Part shown: positions 24,101 to 33,041 of the stretch, piece after piece | How the letters are laid out: every line of letters starts with the position of its first letter | Position numbering within the stretch: position 1 is the first letter of the stretch | From: Azolla caroliniana | Taxonomy: Eukaryota; Polypodiophyta | Assembly (NCBI GenBank): GCA_043228905.1 | Contig: JBHGNT010000003.1 | Coordinates: 11,966,001 to 12,030,000, forward strand | Length of the DNA: 64,000 nucleotides | Direction: 5' to 3' | The notes under the pieces: model-generated | Database searches by the model: none | What the model was told of the DNA's origin: nothing | The model's input: the letters and a program-made list of their open reading frames with translations, nothing else | Position numbers and translations under genes: made by a program

Positions 24101-25516
24101 AATTAGCTTTCATTGTAGCTAATTAGCTATCCTAGCTACCACCATAGTTAGTAAAGTAGCTAATTAGCTATCCTAGCTACTACCATAGTTAGTAAAGTAG
24201 CTAATTAGCTATCCTAGTAGGTAATTAGCTATAGTACTAGCTAATTAGCTAGTACTATAGTTGTGTAAAAAAGCTAATTAGGTATCCTACTAGCTAATTA
24301 GCCACTGGCAACTAATTAGCTATCCTAGTAACTAATTAGCTACTGCCATAGTTGTGTAAAGTAGCTAATAAGCTATCCTAGTAGCTAATTAGCTACTAGC
24401 AGCTAATTAGCTATCCTAGTAGCTAATTAGCTATCCTACTAGCTAATTAGCTACTACCATAGTTGAGTAAACTACCTAATTAGCTATCCTACTAGCTAAT
24501 TAGCTACTACCATAGTTGAGTAAAGTACCTAATTAGCTATCCTACTAGCTAATTAGCTACTGGCAACTAATTAGCTATCCTAGTAGCTAATTAGCTATCC
24601 TACTAGCTAATTAGCTGCTGGCAACTAATTAGCTATCCTACTAGCGAATTAGCTATCCTAGCGAATTAGCTATCCTAGCGAATTAGCTATCCTAGTAGCT
24701 ACTGCCATAGTTGTGTAAAGTAGCTAATAAGCTATCCTAGTAGCTAATTAGCTACTGGCAGCTAATTAGCTATCCTAGTAGCTAATTAGCTACTGGCAGC
24801 TAATTAGCTGTCCTAGTAGCTAATTAGCTACTGGCAGCTAATTAGCTGTCCTAGTAGCTAATAAGCTATCCTAACTACTACCATAGTTGAGTAAAGTACC
24901 TAATTAGCTATCCTAACTACTACCATAGTTGAGTAAAGTACCTAATTAGCTATCATACTAGCTAATTAGCTATCGTACTAGCTAATTAGCTATCCTAGCT
25001 TCTACCATAGTTTAGTAAAGTAGCTAATTAGCTATCCTAAATAACTGTCATGTTATTGTAGAATCTTGTGGATTAAGGACGGCACATGATGTGTCTGGTG
25101 CTGATGATGCTGCAACAGATGAGGATACTACTGCCAATGTGGCTGAAAGTAAGAGTCCTGCTATCACATCTCCTTCAGATCAGCTGCACCCTATTCTTTT
25201 GGAACAGTGTACTGAATTAGGCAACGATGTGAAATGCCATGAAATAGTGGAAACAACATGTAAAACTGAGGTTCACAACAACAGTGTTTATGAACACTTG
25301 ATGCAACATTTCTTCGAGTCTCAAGACCTTGATTCCACCCCACCGAGCCCAACTACTGAAAATGTCCAAACAGATCCCTCTGCCCAACTAGGTGCATGGT
25401 TGTGGACTCCATACCGAGCTCAATATGCGGATAATATATGTAGACTCGTTCCACTGACTAGCAAGAGCTTAGCTGTTTATAGGGGATTTGTAGACATTTC
25501 CAATGGTAATTTATAA
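21168..25516 (+). CDS. Spliced transposon gene with RING-H2-like finger, about 591 aa
   Basis: Six exons fit GT-AG borders with matching phases: 21168-21271, 21368-21424, 21981-22662, 22741-22884, 22969-23302 and 25062-25516. The start is the first ATG of exon 1 (MEYSEHERRRSSRNSKKS), a basic Ser/Arg-rich head. Exon 3 opens WLVPPYTRVLNFAKFC and is mostly helical. Exons 4-5 look like coiled coil (VAQQELELEG, then EQYIHQEQVVSCLKKKL). Exon 5 has C-x2-C, 17 residues, C-x-H-x2-H-x2-C, then C-x3-C: the first six ligands fit RING-H2, the last pair is irregular. The exon 6 tail is acidic and Ser-rich. No catalytic transposase motif is seen. Location suggests an accessory protein for the neighbouring transposase; a RING finger could mean ubiquitin ligase activity, but that is inference. 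I do not recognise a named family. Confidence 0.72.
21425..21980 (+). repeat. Intron 2 with dense telobox-like repeats
   Basis: The intron is an irregular tandem of a unit of about 26 bp containing CTGATTAGGGTTTCTGATT variants. Nine exact TTAGGGTTT copies (telobox, reverse complement AAACCCTAA) and two ATAGGGTTT variants fall between about 21468 and 21870. In plants teloboxes are known binding sites of telomere-repeat-binding and other regulatory factors, often near the 5' end of genes. Confidence 0.75.
23338..25040. repeat. Palindromic minisatellite filling intron 5 of the plus-strand gene
   Basis: Tandem copies of a roughly 20-bp unit AGCTATCCTAGTAGCTAATT. Its core TAGCTAATTAGCTA is its own reverse complement. 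A higher-order pattern is inserted, marked by repeated CATAGTTGTGTAAA or CATAGTTGAGTAAA blocks (for example near 23468, 23633, 23765, 23838, 24710). The array lies wholly within the 1759-bp intron 23303-25061. Confidence 0.95.
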
Positions 25517-25647
25517 ATATGTAAAGAGATGACATTATTCAATGAAGAATTTAATTACTTGTTCCCACTGTACTTATCTACTGTGTAATTTGAGGAATAT
25601 GTTGCAGATTGTTGATTTCATTCTATTGATGACTATTTAGCTATTGA

Positions 25648-26157
25648 CAGCTAATTAGGTGCATTTGTACAGCTAATTAGCTACTGATGACTATTTCGCT
25701 ATAACTTATAACTTAAAACTTAACAAAAAAGACATGATTTTATTGAGAAAGAAGCACAGAAAGCAGACTGTATACAAGAAATTGATTCCAAACGAATTTA
25801 TTGATCTGTTTTCGCGAAATACATGTTTGTTTTACAAGAGAACATGGTAAGTGCTACTTGTAGCTACAAATTCCATGGCATACTATTGTAAATACATTTG
25901 TACAGCTAATTAGGTGCATTTGTACAGCTAATTAGCTACTGATGACTATTTCGCTATAACTTATAACTTAAAACTTAACAAAAAAGACATGATTTTATTG
26001 AGAAAGAAGCACAGAAAGCAGACTGTATACAAGAAATTGATTCCAAACGAATTTATTGATCTGTTTTCGCGAAATACATGTTTGTTTTACAAGAGAACAT
26101 GGTAAGTGCTACTTGTAGCTACAAATTCCATGGCATACTATTGTAAATACATTCATA
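25648..26157. repeat. 255-bp tandem duplication between the convergent genes
   Basis: Bases from about 25648 to 25902 recur at 25903-26157 with a constant offset of 255 and no difference that I can see. The repeated unit includes the last dozen codons of the minus-strand gene, so the first copy holds a detached piece of its 3' end. Confidence 0.9.
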
Positions 26158-29100
26158 CACATTAGCACCAACAGTGTATAAACCGGAGCAGCTATTGTAT
26201 TCTGACATTGGGACGTTGATGCATCTGACCAAATGAGAGTACATATACGCCGCTGGTTTGTCTTCTAACAGCCTGTACACATATTCGTAGTCATCTAGTT
26301 TTGCATAAAAAATGCCTTCGATGTAGAATGTCCCGGCAGATACAAAATTTCCCCATGCATCTACAATATTCTGCCTTGCACACTGTTTACTAACCGTGCA
26401 CTTTAATATATAGAAATCAGCACCCTCTGAATTGCCTTCTTCAGCATTTACAGCGAAGTTATCCCCAACGTTCAGGACATCACTCAAAGTATCTCCAAGT
26501 CCCTCATATGTGAAGTCAGCATTCTGCCCTGTTTCTCCATCAACTGCTTCCTTATCATTCCGAGTGTGATACTCCCAATTCTGAATGTATGCTTTGTTTA
26601 AACAATATCTCCAATTTCCCTGCACACAATGGAAGCAAAAACAAGTCAATTCTCTAACCGCAATACAATGACCATCCAACCTGGAATAACCGCGAACAGC
26701 ATGCAGAGATCGCAATTCGGGAATTCCTTGGCACTCCCAGGTCTTCTCCCTATTTACTTCATCTATCTTCACTTCCCAAAATTCACGTTTGATATCTCGA
26801 ACTTGCGAGGCATAAACACCTGTGGCACTCGTCGACATATTTGTTCTTAAAAATTCAACTACATGTGATGCACAATTCATGTGCACACCATCTGTCTTTA
26901 GTTGTTCATGGGTAAGTGCCCGCTTTATAACAGCCCCTGCACCATCATGTTCACCTTTACCATGGCCAGACCCAAAAAAATTCCATCTCATCTCCAAACC
27001 TGTTATAGCAGGATACCTCCCCACAAAATAAAATGGACGTCGAGCCTTGAATTGTGACGCAGCTCCGTCAGACCAGACCCAATGTTGAGTAAGCTCCAAA
27101 CGTTGAGCTAATAACCACTGCCAATGTAACTTAAAACAGTGTTGGACGAACAAGGTATCATGCTTCTTATCATCGGAAATAAAGAAATGAATTACTTTTT
27201 TAACATCACCTGAAACTCGAAAATATGTTATGTGCACAAAAATGGTTACCTGAATTGAACACCAATGCATAGATTGAATTTCATTCTGCTGCTTGAAAGT
27301 ATAATTCTCTGCGAAATCTACTACTGAGACTACTACATCATTTGGGAAATCAGATATGCAAGTCTTAAACTGATGGGCCTGCCATCAATAAATGAAGTTG
27401 TGTTTAATGAACTTTCCTAGAGATACTACAAACAGAGACACCAAATCCCTTGGTTTAAGCATCTTCCGAACTAGATCCTTTCTTTTACACACCTTTCCTT
27501 CGAAATTGGTGTTCACTGACTCAAATAACTTCACAGAGATCAATATTTCACTACTCAATTCATTTGGACACCACCTAAATCTAGTAGGGCCACAATCTTG
27601 ACATAAACCCATGACACATTTATGAATATGGAAGATAGCGTCAGATTCTCTCGGACACAATATTGAATCTAATAAATAACTCATGGAAGAGATAACGTGC
27701 TCAGATGATTTACACTCCTCTTGCGGGCTTGATCGACAGATTGGGCACCCACATGTGCAAACTGTATTAGTTAGGGATGCGCTATGGTGACGTAGTAGAT
27801 TAACAGAGTCCTTCAGAAAACCCATCTGTACATGGTAAATGCAACAACATGTGTATCGATCCTTTAAGCGTCTCACAAAGTGTGGCTTAAGAGACTCGAA
27901 TGTTCGTAGTTGAACTTTGATAGTTGGATGCATTCGTTTGAACCTAATAAATAAATCGACCTGCGTAATAAAGGGGAATTAGTTATTCTCGTAACTAGCT
28001 AACTATCCTAGTAGCTAATTAGCTATTCTAGTAGCTAGTTAGCTATTCTAGGAGCTAGTTAGCTATTCTAGTAGCTAATTAGCTATCATGGTAGCTAATT
28101 AGTTGTCCTAGTACCTAATTAGCTATCATGGTAGTTAATTAGCTGTCGTAGTAGCTAATTAGCTAGCATGGTAGCTAATTAGCTATTCTAGTAGCTAATT
28201 AGCTATCATGGTAGCTAATTAGCTGTCGTAGTAGCTAATTAGCTATCATGGTAGCTAATTAGCTGTCCTAGTAGCTAATTGGTTGTCCTAGTAGCTAATT
28301 AGCTATCATGGTAGCTAATTAGCTGTCGTAGTAGCTAATTAGCTATCATGGTAGCTAATTAGCTATTCTAGTAGCTAATTAGCTATTCTAGTAGCTAATT
28401 AGCTATCATGGTAGCTAATTAGCTGTCGTAGTAGCTAATTAGCTGTCGTAGTAGCTAATTAGCTATCATGGTAGCTAATTAGCTATCATGGTAGCTAATT
28501 AGCTGTCCTAGTAGCTAATTAGCTATCATGGTAGCTAATTAGCTGCTCTAGTAGCTAATTAGCTATCATGGTGGTTAATTAGCTTTCCTAGTAACTAATT
28601 AGCTATCATGGTAGCTAATTAGCTTGTCTAGTAGCTAATTAGCTATCATGGTGGCTAATAGCTTTCCTAGTAACTAATTAGCTATCATGGTAGCTAATTA
28701 GCTGGTCTAGTAGCTAATTAGCTATCGTGGTAGCTAATTAGCTACTACGACAGCTAATTAGCTATAATGGTGGCTGATTAGCTTTCCTAGTAACTAATTA
28801 GCTATCATGGTAGCTAATTAGCTGGTATAGTAGCTAATTAGCTATCATGGTAGCTAATTAGCTATCACGGTGGCTAATTAGCTGTCCTAGTAACTAATTA
28901 GCTATCATGGTAGCTAATTAGCTGGTCTAGTAGCTAATTAGCTATAATGGTGGCTAATTAGCTATCCTAACTAATTAGCTATCATGGTAGTAGCTATTGA
29001 GAGTAGCCAGTTACCTATGTAGTAGCTATCATAGTAGCTAATTAGCTATCATGGTAGCTAATTAGCTTTCCTAGTAGCTAATTAGCTGGTATAGTAGCTA

Positions 29101-30368
29101 ATTAGCTATCATGGTAGCTAATTAGCTATCACGGTGGCTAATTAGCTGTCCTAGTAACTAATTAGCTATCATGGTAGCTAATTAGCTGGTCTAGTAGCTA
29201 ATTAGCTATAATGGTGGCTAATTAGCTATCCTAACTAATTAGCTATCATGGTAGTAGCTATTGAGAGTAGCCAGTTACCTATGTAGTAGCTATCATAGTA
29301 GCTAATTAGCTATCATGGTAGCTAATTAGCTTTCCTAGTAGCTAATTAGCTGGTAATAACGAAATAGTTAACTAGCTACCATGATAGCTAACTAGCTAGC
29401 AGTACAACTAATTATCTGGTAGTACCTAAATTAGCTATTGAGAATAGCTAATTAGCTATCATGGTAGTAACTATTGAGAGTAGCTAGTTACCTATGTAGT
29501 AGCGATCCTAGTAGCTAACTGAGGTAAATGTAACTGATAGCTAATTAGCTTTTCTGCTAACTGAGCTAATTAACTTTCCGAGTAGAGTCAAAACAAATGT
29601 TGAGATAAATGTAAATACCTGAGGTACATCAAGAAGATGAATGGGATGCTCCTCGTATTGATTTCTTCCAACACGTTTCCTGCATAAATCCTTTTTATTG
29701 GGTGAAACCCTACTCTCATTAGTCCAAAACATTGTGATTACATCCTTGATTTCAAATGTTATGGGTGTCATTGGCTTACATCTTGTAGTTAGCTTTAGTA
29801 GACTAGTTCCTTCACCCGAGGAAATTATACGGTTCATTGTATTGTACATTGTTTTTCTACTAACACCAATTACCTTAGATAGCTCACTGATGTTTATATC
29901 GTCAACATCACTATTAAGTAACATCATTAGACTAGACCTTTTTAAGACAATATCATCTTCTGACCTGCTCATGGATACGAAACTATTACGAAGATTATTT
30001 ACTAAAATAGATGATATGTTTGCATTAAGACCATCACAATCAACTAAGTCCTTTATCGATGGATCATTACATATTCCATAAAGTACTACCTTCTTTTCTT
30101 CATTGCTGATGTGCTTGGTTTGAACATTGAAATAGTCTACAACCTTTCTCTCTATGATGGTAGTCGCATTACTTACATTCTCAGCTAAACTATCCTTACC
30201 TTTACTGAGTGTGGCTTTCGTATCCTTCAACAATTGACGATGTTTCCTTTTTTTTTCTGCCCAATAGTTTCGTATGGCTTGTTGTGTCCTGATAACATCA
30301 TCCCTATCCTTATGATCATTGAGGGGTAATTCTAAACACCCTTCTTCCCCTTCCATTTGGCTAGACAT
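26119..30368 (-). CDS. Transposase-like gene, HTH plus DDE/D-type core, one in-frame TGA
   Basis: Exon A is 30368-29619 (250 codons) and exon B 27960-26119 (613 codons), joined in phase 0 by a GT-AG intron (29618-27961). Exon A has a basic helical region (AEKKRKHRQLLKD) and a helix-turn-helix ISELSKVIGVSRKTMYNTMN. Exon B starts with a Cys/His segment (RYTCCCIYHVQ; CTCGCPIC; CVMGLCQDCG), then candidate acidic catalytic residues in VVDFAENY (about 27320), VWSDGAASQFK (about 27060) and SGHGKGEHDGAGAV (about 26945). That spacing and style recall a large class of uncharacterised eukaryotic transposases. TGA at 27387-27385 (codon 442) breaks the frame. The residues around it look family-like, so decay of CGA is my preferred reading. 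A 114-nt in-phase intron (27492-27379) would also remove it. Confidence 0.72.
27995..29575. repeat. Palindromic minisatellite filling the intron of the minus-strand gene
   Basis: Very regular 20-bp period, commonest unit AGCTATCATGGTAGCTAATT, with variants AGCTGTCGTAGT and AGCTATTCTAGT. Register is kept for about 30 units from 28021 to 28640, then small slips and a duplicated block of about 260 bp (about 28800-29060 against 29070-29340). The core TAGCTAATTAGCTA equals that of the array at 23338-25040, but the linkers differ. Confidence 0.95.
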
Positions 30369-30372
30369 GTTA

Positions 30373-30381
30373 AAACCCTAA
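30373..30381 (-). promoter_or_regulatory. Telobox just upstream of the minus-strand ATG
   Basis: AAACCCTAA on the plus strand, i.e. TTAGGGTTT on the coding strand, ends four bases before the ATG at 30368. It matches the motif repeated in intron 2 of the plus-strand gene. Confidence 0.5.
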
Positions 30382-30689
30382 ATTTCCAGAAAAAAAAACA
30401 AGTATTAAAGATGGCTATGGGCAACAACAATACACAAAACTATTCCACACAATACACAAGATTAGACACAACAATACACAAGATAATCAATAGACAGAAA
30501 AGTTATTGCAATCCAAGACCGAACAGTAGAGGATTTCACTCTGTTGGATCCAACAGTTGAGGAGGCGATCCAAGACCGACCAATGGCAACAACTGACTGT
30601 AGAATGTTGCCGTTGGATGAGTGAACTCCGTCAAATCGAAATGTGGAAGCAATCCGGGACTGGACAGTAGTGGCAACTGAGTATAGAAT

Positions 30690-31440
30690 GATGGCAATGG
30701 AGGAGAGAACCCCGTCAGATTGAACAGTTACCGATGATGCTTGAAACGCACATAGAAGGCACTTGAGAATAGAGTGGCATAGAGAAGAGAACCCCGTCAG
30801 ATTGAACAGTTACCAATGATGCTTGAAACGCACAGTAGCGGCCCCTGAGTGAGAGTGGAAAAGAGAAGAGAACCCCGTCAGATTGAACAGTTACCAATGA
30901 TGCTTGAAACGCACAGTAGCGGCCCCTGAGTGAGAGTGGAAAAGAGAAGAGAACCCCGTCAGATTGAATAGCTCTTTGATTATGCTTGGAACGCACAGTA
31001 GCAACCCCTGAGTGTAGAGTGGCAAAGAGAAGAGAACCCCGTCAGATTGAACAGCTCTTTGATGATGCTTGGAACGCACAGCAGCGGCCCCTGAGTGTAG
31101 AGTGGCACAGAGAAGAGAACCCCCTCAGATTGAACAGCTCTTTGATGATGCTTGGAACGCACAGTAATGGCCCCTGAGTGTAGAGTGGCACAGAGAAGAG
31201 AACCCCCTCAGATTGAACAGCTCTTTGATGATGCTTGGAACGCACAGTAATGGCCCCTGAGTGTAGAGTGGCACAGAGAAGAGAACCCCGTCAGATTGAA
31301 CAGCTCTTTGATGATGCTTGGAATGCACAGTAGTGGCCCCTGAGTGTAGAGTGTCACAGAGAAGAGAACCCCGTCAGATTGAGCAGCTCTTTGATGATGC
31401 TTGGAACGCACAGTAGCGGCCCCTCAGTGTAGAGTGGCGG
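30690..31440. repeat. 82/83-bp tandem array, about nine copies
   Basis: GAGAACCCCGTCAGATTGAA recurs at about 30703, 30786, 30868, 30950, 31034, 31117, 31200, 31283 and 31366. Two subtypes follow each other: three left copies have ACAGTTACC(A/G)ATGATGC, the rest CAGCTCTTTGATGATGC. Degenerate copies extend left to about 30545. The array sits between the minus-strand ATG and the right transposon end, where the promoter of that gene should be. Confidence 0.93.
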
Positions 31441-31766
31441 CAGGTGGACTCGATAGGGTTTAGCAACAGTGGTAGCAACTAACCCACAGTACTCAACTAG
31501 AGATGGCCTACGTGATGTGGCAAAGGATCATGCATAATGGACCTAGGAATTCGATATATAATTTATGGTACACATTTATGGTGCACACATCAATTTATGT
31601 TGCACATTTATGGCACTCATTTACATATGTAATTAAAACACTCTAGTATTTTCAATGGTAGTTTTTTGCATACTTAATTTATTAATGATGGCTTTTTACT
31701 AAAATGACTATTTATCAATGGTAGCTTTTTGCATAGCTAATTAGCTATGTCAAGGACATAGCTAAT
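31441..31766. other. Right subterminal region of the DNA transposon
   Basis: AT-rich, non-coding. Contains repeats of TTTATGGTRCACA (31562-31620) and AATGGTAGCTTTTTGCATA (31657-31735), and the palindromic TAGCTAATTAGCTA core at 31735-31748 with a partial copy at 31759-31768. Confidence 0.6.
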
Positions 31767-31791
31767 TGTTTCCACTCGCATGCTTTCACCC
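31767..31791 (-). repeat. Right terminal inverted repeat
   Basis: 25 bp ending CGCATGCTTTCACCC, complementary to the left end except at one base, directly followed by the ACAT TSD at 31792-31795. Confidence 0.93.
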
Positions 31792-32040
31792 ACATATGTT
31801 TACGTATCACATATATACGATCAAATACGTATACACATGACCACATATGCATACATTAAACAAATTGTTACATCAAATAGCCTCTACGCACACGAAACAT
31901 CCCAAAATAAGGGTTCATCGTGATACGAAATTGAGGGATTGACCTCTTACGCATACGAGACCAAACGCATATCATTTACAACGAAATCGAGGTATTGACC
32001 TTATACACATATGTAACATATGTATGTGAGTGTAATACGC

Positions 32041-32379
32041 TGTCGTGAAGAAAACCGGCCATAGGCGGAATCGGAGAAAAAGGCACATGAACCGGCTCTT
32101 ACATGGGCGGACGCGAGAATTGATATTTTGTACATAATTCATAATTAGCTCGGCTGATGTAAATTCTAGGTAGTACACATTTATTAGGGTATTTGTGCAT
32201 ATCTTTGTCGAAAGGGACAGGGAATAAAGCGATTTGACTAGGGGAGAAGGGTCTCCCCTCGGCGAACTATTTAAGGAGAGAAGGAAGAAAAGGGATCGCG
32301 CGTTGGCGAGGACGAAGTGCTGCAGAACCGAGTGCCGAGCTCTCTCTCCTCCGATCGTCGTTCTTTGTGGGTGTCAGGA
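32041..32379 (+). repeat. G1 5' LTR, truncated
   Basis: Matches the G1 3' LTR from its first base to GTGTCAGGAG and then departs. The missing rest corresponds to about 43515-43825. The following 48 bases read in frame into gag, so the end of the LTR, primer site, leader and gag start seem to have been lost in one deletion. A TATTTAAGG box lies at about 32268. Confidence 0.75.
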
Positions 32380-32427
32380 GCCATTGAATCGATCGTCGGT
32401 AGGATAGGCCGATTCGGTGGGAAAAAT

Positions 32428-33011
32428 TGTTGGGATTTCGGTCCCTTCGGATGGGATGGTCGGATTTCGGAGTTGAATGCCGACAAGCCCGGTTGCGGTT
32501 TCGGAACCGGATGATGAAGACCCCGGCTTCGGAGCCGGATGACGAATTTACCCGGAGAGAGATCCGGATGCGGGGACATATCTGTGAATATGTTTGCCAA
32601 GGGCCCTTGAGGCTATAGTTGTAAATAGCCCCAAAGTCATATGTGTATAAATATGACTTAGGGCAAACAGTTTTAATGTTGCTACTCATTTTTCTGTTTT
32701 TCCACTCAAGAGGAGTGAAGAGAGAGCAGTCGTGAGAGAGATAGAGCGTGAGAGAGGAAGAGGTCGACGCCTCTGTGTATTTCCGCCGCCTGTGGCGAGG
32801 ACAACGAGCTCAAGGTCGTCGCCTTGCAGCTCGCCATTGTATATTTCTCTGTGCATAGTTTTGGTTCGGAGTCTTGTACTCCCGTGGTTTTTTCCCGTAC
32901 AGGGTTTTCCACGTTAAATAGTGTGTCCCATTTTCTGCAACAACGATTCGTGTGTTTCCTTGGTTGCGGCCGAGAGGTGAAGTTTGGAAAGTGTTGATTA
33001 ATTTTCCATCA
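32428..33011 (+). repeat. 5' LTR of C3
   Basis: TGTTGGGATTTCGG to TTTTCCATCA. A TATAAATA box at 32646-32653 marks the likely promoter. A CCGGATGA-type inverted motif (GGAACCGGATGATG and GGAGCCGGATGACG) is doubled near 32502-32545. Confidence 0.96.
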
Positions 33012-33041
33012 ATTTGGTATCAGAGCGAGCTGCTGCAGAAA

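Larger units (their letters stand above)
20917..31791. mobile_element. 10.9-kb DNA transposon with two convergent spliced genes (Sola-like?)
   Basis: Ends are 25-bp terminal inverted repeats (20917-20941 and 31767-31791) matching at 24 positions, with GGGT(A/G)AAAGCATGCG outermost. The TSD is ACAT (20913-20916 and 31792-31795). The sister element OUT2 carries the uninterrupted site at 50686-50689. Inside are a plus-strand gene (21168-25516), a minus-strand gene (30368-26119) with transposase-like motifs, two intronic minisatellites and an 83-bp tandem array near the right end. A 4-bp TSD fits Sola, Chapaev, Ginger and some Academ elements; Sola is my first guess because of the transposase style, but this is not established from the sequence. 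Confidence 0.9.

Noticed and set aside
27190-27260. A 40-nt intron (GTAACC to TTTCAG) in the transposase-like exon
   Set aside because: Too short for a plant intron and its removal would shift the frame; the sequence reads as protein without it.
27995-29575. Regular short repeats that might suggest a CRISPR array
   Set aside because: The period is 20 bp with near-identical linkers and no unique spacers, and it lies in an intron of a plant transposon gene; it is a minisatellite.
30715-31411. A series of overlapping minus-strand frames of 60-93 codons with near-identical proteins
   Set aside because: They are spaced by 83 bases and are by-products of the tandem array, not a protein repeat family.
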